From assembly GCA_003169695.1 (NCBI GenBank), contig PNAS01000026.1, forward strand, positions 1-64,000: a stretch of DNA of 64,000 nucleotides, given 5' to 3'. This DNA comes from Spartobacteria bacterium (GTDB lineage: Bacteria; Verrucomicrobiota; Verrucomicrobiia; Chthoniobacterales; UBA10450). The translations under genes and the position numbers were made by a program. This document shows, piece by piece, positions 36,003-42,430 of the stretch (the stretch's first letter is position 1; each line of letters opens with the position of its first letter). The notes beneath the pieces are model-generated. The model did not search any database. It was not told the DNA's origin and saw nothing but the letters and a program-made list of their open reading frames with translations.

Positions 36003-36115
36003 TCATCTTGTAACTAATCCCTCTTTTTCCCCTGTCCAGAAACTCCGTGGGAACCGTCGAATTTTGCGGGATTAAGTGTACGACAGAGTAAAGCGTAAAA
36101 AGATATATAAAAGAC

Positions 36116-36144
36116 TTGACAAGATATAGATACAGTGATATGCT
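36116..36144 (+). promoter_or_regulatory. sigma70-type promoter upstream of the HUH gene
   Basis: A consensus TTGACA (36116-36121) is separated by exactly 17 bases from TATGCT (36139-36144), with a TG extension directly before the -10. The surroundings are very AT-rich compared with the window. Transcription would start near 36151, leaving about 200 bases before the HUH gene ATG. Confidence 0.65.
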
Positions 36145-36348
36145 GTAAAAATATTGGGCTTCTCCTTTTGTGAAGCTATGAACGGTGAATGGGAAGGGGG
36201 GAATTCGGTGCGGGCGGCTGGTTCCCCCCAGTCGAGGACGCCACTGGTTGCTACTAGTTACTGCCGCGCGGTTTCCGTGCTTTGGGTTGCAGGACTTCCA
36301 GCCGGTGGCGCCCCCTTTCGCTTCTCAATGGGGGATGGCTAATCAGTT

Positions 36349-36870
36349 ATGGAATCCGCAACCGAATATCAACTCAAGCTTCTCCACTGGCAGTTCTTTG
36401 GAACTGTCACGTGGTCTGCTTCAACGCTTGGCGGCGTTCACAGTCGGGAAACCGATTTGTGGGAGTTTTTCCGCAATTGGGCTATTCGCGAGAATAGCAA
36501 GCTGGCACAGTTGCCAATTGCGATTCGGTGGGAACGGGGCGAAGTCGGCGGACGGCCGCACGCTCACTTCCTGATGGCGGGACTTCCGACACGGTCCGTG
36601 TCCGAAAACAGCAAATGGCGGCAGCAACGCCTTTGGGAAGTCAATGGGATAGCTCGCATTCGTTTATACGACCCGTTCGAGGAACAGGGAGATGCAATGA
36701 ACTACCTATGCAAGAAGTCTGAACATGCCCGACGGCATGTCAGCAACGCGAACAAATACGAGTTAATGAAATACTCGCACGCCGACCGGCTCGTGATTAA
36801 TCGGGCCGCGTGTGATAGGATGCTTCGCGCTTCAGGGGCGGAAAATGTTCCGCAACTTCCGACCGCCTAG
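36349..36870 (+). CDS. HUH endonuclease (Rep-like, rolling-circle initiator fold)
   Basis: This 173-residue protein has the three Rep motifs in order. Motif I is a strand WQFFGTVTW (residues 14-22). Motif II is GGRPHAHFLMAGL with H71-x-H73, which coordinates the metal. Motif III is AMNYLCKK with candidate nucleophile Y119 and K122. Family knowledge: such proteins nick one strand and stay covalently attached through the Tyr, starting rolling-circle replication or single-strand transposition. It is short, lacking a helicase domain, like small plasmid or microvirus-type initiators. It lies beside a strong promoter and two hairpins, and 0.7 kb from an IS1-family element. A ribosome site before ATG 36349 is weak. 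Confidence 0.72.
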   Translation: MESATEYQLKLLHWQFFGTVTWSASTLGGVHSRETDLWEFFRNWAIRENSKLAQLPIAIRWERGEVGGRPHAHFLMAGLPTRSVSENSKWRQQRLWEVNGIARIRLYDPFEEQGDAMNYLCKKSEHARRHVSNANKYELMKYSHADRLVINRAACDRMLRASGAENVPQLPTA

Positions 36871-36907
36871 ATCCAGAGGCCACGCCGGAACGAGACTCAA
36901 GGGGGCA

Positions 36908-36926
36908 CCCAAGCCGAAGGCTTGGG
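36908..36926. terminator. hairpin between convergent genes
   Basis: A perfect 8-bp stem, CCCAAGCC/GGCTTGGG with a GAA loop, lies between the convergent stops of the HUH gene (36870) and the 36943-37374 gene. No T-run follows, so it is only a probable terminator. Confidence 0.5.
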
Positions 36927-36942
36927 GCTGCTTGAGGAACAG

Positions 36943-37374
36943 TTATGCCGAAATTCGAACGATATTCGACTGTTTCTTCGAGGCATGCTTAGCCTTGGGT
37001 TTCTGATCGACGGTGGACTGCTTGGCAAAGGAACGTTGCCCCTCACGGTGAAGATGCAGGAGGACGCGCAGATCTTGCTCAATGCGCCAGACACGATCAA
37101 TGGCGCTTTGCAGCGGTGAACGGGTGTCGGGAGTCGCGGGGATCCGCAGTATCATTTCCCGCATGCCGGCTAATTCTTTCAGGAGATGCTCCGAATCGTA
37201 TAGCCATACATCAGGCAGATTGGCGTCGATCGGGAGTTGGGCCTCGCGTCGCGTTTGGGCGAGCTCAGCGCGAATCTGCGACCAGAGCGCTTTCTCTTCG
37301 GGCGTTTGCCCTTCAAGCTTAGCTTTCTCCTTCTCTCGGTGCCACAGCCGGGCACCCACGGATTTTTGGTTCAT
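36943..37374 (-). CDS. hypothetical protein with palindromic operators upstream
   Basis: This 143-residue basic, mostly helical protein starts MNQKSVGARLWHREKEKAKL and ends in a Lys-rich tail (KPKAKHASKKQSN). A middle region (LLKELAGMREMILRIP) is coiled-coil-like. There are no catalytic motifs and no recognised family. Three stacked palindromes lie 120-180 bases upstream of its start and one overlaps a minus-strand TTGACA, so it is probably tightly regulated. It lies just left of the 3.6 kb element. Confidence 0.65.
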   Translation of the reverse strand: MNQKSVGARLWHREKEKAKLEGQTPEEKALWSQIRAELAQTRREAQLPIDANLPDVWLYDSEHLLKELAGMREMILRIPATPDTRSPLQSAIDRVWRIEQDLRVLLHLHREGQRSFAKQSTVDQKPKAKHASKKQSNIVRISA

Positions 37375-37493
37375 GTCGTCGTTCCTTTCGGGTTGAAACG
37401 GCGACCCGTGCGTTCATCCGCGCACCGTCGCGAATGGATGAACTGGAAAGGGACTTTAACCCCGACCTGCCAACACTTTAAGCACAAGTTTGC

Positions 37494-37554
37494 GATGTTG
37501 TCAACATCTATTGGCGATGAACATATGTTCAGACTTGTGATGTTGACATCACAA
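37494..37554. promoter_or_regulatory. three stacked palindromic operator-like sites
   Basis: Site 1 (37494-37508) is GATGTTG-T-CAACATC. Site 2 (37519-37530) is the perfect 12-bp palindrome GAACATATGTTC. Site 3 (37535-37554) has TTGTGATGT/ACATCACAA arms around two bases. Site 1 contains a minus-strand TTGACA that fits a -35 for the gene at 36943-37374. Sites 1 and 3 share GATGTTG and could bind the same repressor. Confidence 0.6.
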
Positions 37555-37787
37555 ACGCCGAAGTTTGCACCCATCTCCCAGTATTACATTGGTGTTGGGT
37601 CCGATTGGGCGGCCCTCAGTTCCAATGACTTGCGTAAGGAGGCCCGATGAGGCCCTTTACACATCTCGCTGCCAGAAAACGCGCTAGCCGGTCAACTGCT
37701 AAACCGCCATGCTATTTCGGCACCCGCTGGGCACATGTGGATTCACCCCCGCGCAGCCTGTCTGGAGTTAAACTAGAAGGAACGAAA

Positions 37788-38600
37788 TTGTCGCGGCACA
37801 TCTATTTAGACGAAAGCGGCATCTCCCAAGACAGGAAAATTCTAGTCGTCGGCGGGGTAATCATCGACCCCGACCGCGAATTTACAGCTCTGGAGCAATA
37901 CTTGGATGCTCTCGCCAAGGTTTACGTGCCGTCAGAGCGTTACTTCCCCGGCTTTCCGCTCCACACGAAGGATTTGTTTCACGGAACTGATGTTTGGGAC
38001 AAGCGGACGTATCCCCGAGAAAAATCAATCGAACTCCTCAGGGAGCTGGTTGGACTTCCAGCGAAGATCGGATTGCCGGTGGTCTGGGGATACATCAAGA
38101 CCCCTGAATTTAAATCTACCAATCCTGACCGGAAACAGCACATGCACACGGCCCTTAATCACGGCTTGGCATTTTCGCTTTGTTTGGTGGCGGCGGAACA
38201 GTTCATGCGCAATTACGTCGATCCAAAAGAATACGCTTGGCTGTTCGTCGAGAAAAATCACTCGGAGAAGGTATTGGAAATAGCGTTTCGGTCGCTCCGA
38301 GGGCAATACGGCTCCGATGAATTGTTGACGGTGCCTGGGGCTGTCGAATACCTGCCGCTCAAGCGAATAAGAGAATCGGCGGGTATGATCGCGAAGCGAG
38401 ATTCCATTGTGCTGCAACTGGCTGATATGTGCGTGTTCATCCTCCGATCTTTCTTGGAGAGTCGAAAAGGTTGCGAAGAACTCTTTGAAATCTTTTCCAG
38501 AAACACCGCAGCTAGACTGCCGAAGACCGGGCCGGATGATATTGCTGGCTTCCACTCGATGTGTTTTACGGACCCGTTACCGAAGGGAGTGCAGTCTTAG
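37788..38600 (+). CDS. DUF3800 domain protein, element passenger
   Basis: This 270-residue protein starts at a TTG at 37788 preceded by a good AGAAGGA site; longer upstream starts would put non-conserved sequence first. The N-terminal HIYLDESG (Asp-Glu pair), the central EKNHSEKVLEIAF and a C-terminal LQLADMCVFI are DUF3800 hallmarks. The family is thought to have an RNase H-like fold and is often carried by phages and defence islands; its biochemical role is unsettled. It is followed after 12 bases by a small gene with a strong ribosome site, so the two may form an operon. Confidence 0.82.
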   Translation: MSRHIYLDESGISQDRKILVVGGVIIDPDREFTALEQYLDALAKVYVPSERYFPGFPLHTKDLFHGTDVWDKRTYPREKSIELLRELVGLPAKIGLPVVWGYIKTPEFKSTNPDRKQHMHTALNHGLAFSLCLVAAEQFMRNYVDPKEYAWLFVEKNHSEKVLEIAFRSLRGQYGSDELLTVPGAVEYLPLKRIRESAGMIAKRDSIVLQLADMCVFILRSFLESRKGCEELFEIFSRNTAARLPKTGPDDIAGFHSMCFTDPLPKGVQS

Positions 38601-38612
38601 GAGGACGAGTCC

Positions 38613-38822
38613 GTGAAGCTTGATTTCAAAGCTCTTGAGCAACTTTACGGCGAGGCCCTAATTGCTGGACATGGCAAGCATGAGCGCATCAAAAAACTCA
38701 GTCCGGCTCAGTTGCGCGATCTGATTGATTTTAACGCTCGCGGGAAATTTCACAGGAAGACTAGACAGCTCCAAAACGTTGGGGTGCGAAAGCGAAAACC
38801 GAAGCGCGAAAGTGCGCATTAG
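38613..38822 (+). CDS. small basic protein downstream of DUF3800
   Basis: This 69-residue protein starts at a GTG behind an AGGAGG site that overlaps the DUF3800 stop. The N-terminal half is helical (LDFKALEQLYGEALIAGHG), and the end is very basic (HRKTRQLQ...RKRKPKRES). It overlaps the 3' end of a minus-strand gene by 165 bases. Its ribosome site and spacing favour it being real, but one of the two may be a shadow. The family is unknown. Confidence 0.55.
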   Translation: MKLDFKALEQLYGEALIAGHGKHERIKKLSPAQLRDLIDFNARGKFHRKTRQLQNVGVRKRKPKRESAH

Positions 38823-39206
38823 CGGAGTCATGACGTGATACAAATCTTCAAACATGTAAATGGCGTCGATTATGTATATCTCCGCGATCATGGGGGCATA
38901 GATCAGCACGCGGTCCGGGTCCCTATTGGCGTGCTTGAAAAAATTTTGCGCGCCCAACGCTCGTTTTTGGAAGGATGCCGGTTGCGACTTCAACCAGGTA
39001 ACGGTTTTCGACGGCTTACCTGCCTTTGCTCCTATGTGATGAAGGAGCGTCTGTGCGGCGACTATCAGCGTGTGAACCGAAGCAAAATCTTCTTGAAGAA
39101 ACCAAAGCAAAATAGCGCCTTCAAGTTGACCTCTGGCGGCGGCCTCGCGTGTAATTCTTACGAGCCCCCCTTTTGGCAACGGCTTCTCTGGATTAGACGC
39201 GCTCAA
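38658..39206 (-). CDS. hypothetical protein, element passenger
   Basis: This 182-residue protein starts at a TTG (39206) with AGGAATT upstream. It is helical and looks folded: LVRITREAAARGQLEGAILLWF, EDFASVHTLIVAAQTLLHHIG, and FFKHANRDPDRVLIYAP. I associate the AAARxQLExAI...WF...SVHTL pattern with a conserved family of unknown function that occurs in soil bacteria. No motif tells its activity. Its 3' end overlaps the small basic gene on the other strand by 165 bases. Confidence 0.7.
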   Translation of the reverse strand: MSASNPEKPLPKGGLVRITREAAARGQLEGAILLWFLQEDFASVHTLIVAAQTLLHHIGAKAGKPSKTVTWLKSQPASFQKRALGAQNFFKHANRDPDRVLIYAPMIAEIYIIDAIYMFEDLYHVMTPLMRTFALRFSLSHPNVLELSSLPVKFPASVKINQIAQLSRTEFFDALMLAMSSN

Positions 39207-39233
39207 GGGAGGGAATTCCTATCTTCAGTAACG

Positions 39234-39428
39234 CTAATGGGAGAAGTGTCCGTATATGATCAGTGCAGCGCAGCCAAGCGACGTGACTACGAATGCCGTA
39301 ATGGTCTCCACTCTGTCCAGCCGTCTTCCGATGATCCTACAAAATAGCATTACGATTCCTGTGAGCGCCGCACCCACTAAGCAGGGAGCTAAGATGGTCC
39401 CTATTGCGTGTCCTATCACGTTTTCCAT
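39234..39428 (-). CDS. small two-helix membrane protein
   Basis: This 64-residue protein has two hydrophobic helices (AIGTILAPCLVGAALTGIVML and ITAFVVTSLGCAALIIY) joined by a basic loop CRIIGRRLDRVE. It resembles small holin-like or accessory membrane proteins in form only. It lies between the 182-residue gene and the coiled-coil gene on the same strand, suggesting a minus-strand operon in the element. Confidence 0.55.
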   Translation of the reverse strand: MENVIGHAIGTILAPCLVGAALTGIVMLFCRIIGRRLDRVETITAFVVTSLGCAALIIYGHFSH

Positions 39429-39461
39429 ATAACTTTATCTATGCTAGCAATGTTCCACTTG

Positions 39462-39839
39462 TTAGAATCCCGGTGGCCTACCAACGCGGTTTCCTTGCTC
39501 CGCACTGGAGGAAAAACCTTCTCCTTTTGCGTAGTCCGTAGCCTTCTGGAAACGCGCTATCTCTGCCGCATGTTCGTTCTTCAACTGCGTTATCGCATCC
39601 GCCTGCTCTTGCTTGAGTCGCGCAGTTTGGGATTCAAGCTTCGCATTGGCTTGCTCAAGCGCGAAACACTTGCGACCAGATTCCGTCGATTCTTTTTCGG
39701 CTGCGAAGTATGCCGCCTGCAACGTTTGAAAGAGAGTCTGAATCTCCAAAACGATTGCCGCAGTCTTGGCGTCTTTAACCCTCGCAATGAGCTTGGTTAT
39801 GAGAGCAGCGATTTGCGGAATAACTTCGAGGCCGGTCAT
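39462..39839 (-). CDS. coiled-coil hypothetical protein
   Basis: This 125-residue protein starts with a helical TGLEVIPQIAALITKLIARVKDAK segment and continues as a long Gln/Glu/Ala coiled coil (LEQANAKLESQTARLKQEQADAI). There is no membrane helix. The family is unknown. Phage tail and mobile-element proteins often look like this. It is probably the first or second gene of the minus-strand set. Confidence 0.55.
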   Translation of the reverse strand: MTGLEVIPQIAALITKLIARVKDAKTAAIVLEIQTLFQTLQAAYFAAEKESTESGRKCFALEQANAKLESQTARLKQEQADAITQLKNEHAAEIARFQKATDYAKGEGFSSSAEQGNRVGRPPGF

Positions 39840-39905
39840 GGGGATAACGATGCTCTGTAATATGCGGCACTTGCGCAGACTCGATATATCAGCATCTTTA
39901 GGGCC

Positions 39906-40058
39906 GTGGAAGAGCTTGACGAGAGCCAGGAAGCGGTGCGCAACGTTGAACGGATTACGGATTCCGAGCCGGTTAACGGCGAGGACCTTGTTGAATCCGA
40001 GGACCTCAAGCGCCAGTTCCGCGAGGCCAAAGAGCGCCTTAAATCCGAGTTACCCTAG
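39906..40058 (+). CDS. possible small acidic protein or gene remnant
   Basis: A plus-strand frame from a GTG at 39906 encodes 50 residues (VEELDESQEAVRNVERITD, then GEDLVESEDLKRQFREAKERL). It is acidic, helical and looks like protein in contrast to the antisense frame. Upstream it stays open to about 39866 (ALAQTRYISIFRAVEE), so it may be a truncated 3' end. It overlaps the 40050-40235 stop by a few bases. Confidence 0.4.
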   Translation: MEELDESQEAVRNVERITDSEPVNGEDLVESEDLKRQFREAKERLKSELP

Positions 40059-40235
40059 CGACTCCGCTAGCAGCCGGTCGAGCAGTCTGGAAAGATTCGG
40101 GTCCCGTTTCTTCGACCGCTTCACGTTCTTTTCCGTGAGCGTGACGGAATACCCCTTTTTCCCTTCCGGCTTCCGGCCAGCGCCTTTCCGTTTCCCGCCT
40201 CGCTTTGAAATAATATCACGTTTTCGTATTGACAT
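40050..40235 (-). CDS. small basic DNA-binding-like protein divergent from the transposase
   Basis: This 61-residue protein has a very basic N-terminal arm (SIRKRDIISKRGGKRKGAG) with the GAGRKPEGKK motif seen before ribbon-helix-helix domains, then YSVTLTEKNVKRSKK and NLSRLLDRLLAESL that would supply the strand and helices. It begins 44 bases from the transposase start, on the other strand. Between them lies an AT-rich gap with two ATATCATT direct repeats, possible operators. A role as a repressor of the transposase is inferred. Confidence 0.6.
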   Translation of the reverse strand: MSIRKRDIISKRGGKRKGAGRKPEGKKGYSVTLTEKNVKRSKKRDPNLSRLLDRLLAESLG

Positions 40236-40278
40236 ATCATTGATAATATATCATTCTTTCAATCAAGCAAGAAAGAAT

Positions 40279-41181
40279 ATGGCAAACAAAAGACTCTCGA
40301 AAGAAAAGCAGACTTTAGTCCTGATGGCGCTCTGTGAAGGGATGCCAATACGGGCTTGCGCCCGCATGTATAAAGTCGGCAAGAACGCGATTCATCGCCT
40401 GATTTGCGAAACAGGGGAAGCGTTCGCCGATTACATGGACAAGGAACTGCGCGATCTTCCTTGCCTGCGAATCGAGCTTGATGAGCAATGGCAGTATGTA
40501 GGCTGTCACGCTGGCCGGATGGTAAAGAAAGAAGCAGGGCGCGGCGATTTCTGGCTATGGGCTTGCATCGACGCGGACACGAAACTGATTTTGTCGCATC
40601 GGGTCGGCAAGCGCGACTGGTCAACGGGGTATGCGTTTGTCGGCGACGTTCGCAAGCGCGTGAGCGGTCCCGTCCAGATCGCGACAGACCAGTTGCCCGC
40701 ATACGCTGGACATATCCGAATGCATTTCGGGTATGAGGGCTACAGCTACGGCACAGAGACAAAGACATTCGGCGAGCCGCACCTACCGGACGGCACACTG
40801 GCGCGTCTTGGACACAATGAGGGTGTCCGCAAGATGCAGACAGCGGAGCGTGAAGCGGTAGTAGGCTCGCCGGACTTAGAAACCCTCACGACTTCGCACA
40901 TTGAACGGGCATTCTTGACTGTGCGGCAGGAATTGAAGCGTTTCCAGCGCAAGGGACTCGGCTACAGCAAAGACCTCGAAACGCACAAGCGAGCGGTCGC
41001 GCTGTTTCTTGGCGTTTACAATTTCGTTCGTAAACATCACAGCCTCGGCACAACGCCAGCGGTCGCGGCGGGATTGGAAGAAAAGGCGTGGGGCTTAGAA
41101 CACGTTGTGGACATGACAGCGGCCTATTTTGAGCGCAAAAAGGCTAACGCTGAGACAGTTGCAACCGCAGGGAACCTCTAA
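40279..41181 (+). CDS. IS1-family transposase (single-ORF InsAB-like)
   Basis: This 300-residue DDE recombinase reads without frameshift. The N-terminal 60 residues form an HTH region (IRACARMYKVGKNAIHRL). The catalytic set is D68 in ELDEQWQYVG, D137 in IATDQLPAY and E209 in TSHIERAF, the arrangement seen in IS1 InsB. KHHSLGTTPAVAAG is a typical C-terminal motif. The ATG follows GAAAGAAT. It is the intact version of which copies 1 and 2 at 29.5 and 32.4 kb are remnants, and it is probably the only active transposase in the window. Confidence 0.9.
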   Translation: MANKRLSKEKQTLVLMALCEGMPIRACARMYKVGKNAIHRLICETGEAFADYMDKELRDLPCLRIELDEQWQYVGCHAGRMVKKEAGRGDFWLWACIDADTKLILSHRVGKRDWSTGYAFVGDVRKRVSGPVQIATDQLPAYAGHIRMHFGYEGYSYGTETKTFGEPHLPDGTLARLGHNEGVRKMQTAEREAVVGSPDLETLTTSHIERAFLTVRQELKRFQRKGLGYSKDLETHKRAVALFLGVYNFVRKHHSLGTTPAVAAGLEEKAWGLEHVVDMTAAYFERKKANAETVATAGNL

Positions 41182-41205
41182 AATGAATCGGACCCAACAC
41201 CTATA

Positions 41206-41225
41206 AACTTTATATGACATATATT
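41206..41225. repeat. sequence shared by the right flanks of two IS1 copies
   Basis: After the right end at 41201 the flank reads TATA then AACTTTATATGACATATATT. After the copy 2 right end at 33355 it reads TAGC then AACTTTATATGACAT. This may be extra terminal sequence of the element or a preferred target repeat. Confidence 0.5.
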
Positions 41226-41407
41226 GTATGATGTTATTGAGGCCCACGGGCGAGCGCCCTGGCGAAGAGATAAGCCAGTCATCACTCGTTTTTGCGATGG
41301 CATTGTCCAAACTTCATTCACAGCCTTGGACCGCCGCTTCCCGCCCGCGGCGCCTTTACCTCTCTCCGGTCTGGCACCAAGGCTGCTAAGCTGATTGACA
41401 TCTACGA

Positions 41408-41800
41408 ATGGAAGAGTCCCGTGGCCAAACTCTCGAACTACAAGCCATTCTTGTGGTCGATGACGATGTGCAGCTTGCGACCGCCTTGCAGTGGATCCTG
41501 GCGGACGAGAAGTTTCTCGTCGATGTCGCTCGGAATGGTGAGGAAGCGCTTCTCAAGGTCAAGGCGCACGAGTACAACGTCGTCATCTGCGACATGAAAA
41601 TGCCGCGGATGCGCGGAGACGAGTTTTACCTCAAGGCCAGGGCGATGCGCCCAAACGTCGCAGACCGGTTCATCTTTATCACCGGCTTCGCGACCGATCC
41701 GCACATCACCTCGTTTTTCAACCGGCACGAAGTGAAGTATCTGGTCAAGCCTTTCCCCATCGAGGGCTTGATCAGCTGCGTCAAAGGCTTGCTCAGTTGA
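41408..41800 (+). CDS. single-domain response regulator
   Basis: This 130-residue protein is only a receiver domain. AILVVDDDVQL at residues 13-23 gives the acidic pocket, VVICDMKMPRM carries acceptor D62, FIFITGF the Thr switch, and YLVKPFP the conserved Lys. There is no output domain, so it acts by protein-protein contact, like CheY or Spo0F. It is an orphan; the nearest kinases in the window are at 4.2 and 30.7 kb. It starts just right of the element. Confidence 0.9.
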   Translation: MEESRGQTLELQAILVVDDDVQLATALQWILADEKFLVDVARNGEEALLKVKAHEYNVVICDMKMPRMRGDEFYLKARAMRPNVADRFIFITGFATDPHITSFFNRHEVKYLVKPFPIEGLISCVKGLLS

Positions 41801-41900
41801 TCTGCCCTCGGCAGCAAAGCCGCGCAACGGTTGGCTAAAGAGTCAAGAAGGCATCTCCGGCGAAGATTTGCATTGCCGGGCGGCTCGTCGCTTGAAAAGA

Positions 41901-42140
41901 ATGACGCCGCGAATGGCGACCCTGATTATTGAGATCAAGCCCTACGGTGGCGGCGGTTGGCAGGTGTTTGCGGAGCCCGGAGTTGCTCCGTTCTGGACCG
42001 GAGACAAAGCTAAGGAGTCGGTGGTCGAATACGCGATGGAGAAATGCAAGAGGCACCGCGGTGAAATTCGCCTGGTCAACGCGGATGGTGAAATCGAGGC
42101 AACGATTCCGTTCGATGATAGCCGGGCAAAGGCGGGATGA
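41901..42140 (+). CDS. DUF2188-like small protein
   Basis: The protein is about 79 residues from the ATG at 41901; the ATG at 41913 or a longer start at 41868 is possible. It has the strand-helix-strand plan of DUF2188-type proteins: IIEIKPYGGGGWQVFAE, VVEYAMEKCKRHRGEI and LVNADGEIEATIPF. The function is unknown. It follows the response regulator on the same strand after about 100 bases. Confidence 0.6.
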   Translation: MTPRMATLIIEIKPYGGGGWQVFAEPGVAPFWTGDKAKESVVEYAMEKCKRHRGEIRLVNADGEIEATIPFDDSRAKAG

Positions 42141-42430
42141 CCTCCCAGTTCTCAAGAAGACCTGGATTTGCGAGAGCGCGGTGACGCCCCGAGGGCTATA
42201 GCACTCTTTTGGCTCACAAAGACTCCGCGTCCGAGGTATTGATCCCGGGCAGAGCTCGGATCGATTTGCTCGAACAACGTCTCCTCGCGTCCGTCCATGT
42301 CTGCTTAATGGCGATCACCATTCCTATTCTGTTCACCGCCAGACACCTTAGACAGTTCTTACGTTGTTCTGCTTGTAATTATCCTGACGCAATCGTGACC
42401 AGATGTCCGTCCGAAGCTCAGTGGCCGGGA

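Larger units (their letters stand above)
37591..41201 (+). mobile_element. 3.6 kb IS1-family element with passenger genes
   Basis: Perfect 16-bp inverted repeats, GGTGTTGGGTCCGATT at 37591-37606 and its complement at 41186-41201, bound the element. They begin GGTG as expected for the IS1 family. The transposase stops 4 bases before the right repeat. Between the ends lie a DUF3800 gene, a small basic protein gene, four minus-strand genes and a small repressor-like gene divergent from the transposase. The size is far above a simple IS1 (about 0.8-1.2 kb). No target duplication is seen at the flanks (ATTACATT left, TATAAACT right). Confidence 0.75.

Noticed and set aside
36154-36342. Short frames between the promoter and the HUH gene
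   Set aside because: Several overlapping frames exist but none has a ribosome site or folded-looking composition; probably untranslated leader.
41202-41407. Possible tRNA or small RNA right of the element
   Set aside because: No cloverleaf or tRNA T-loop consensus was seen here or in other intergenic stretches.
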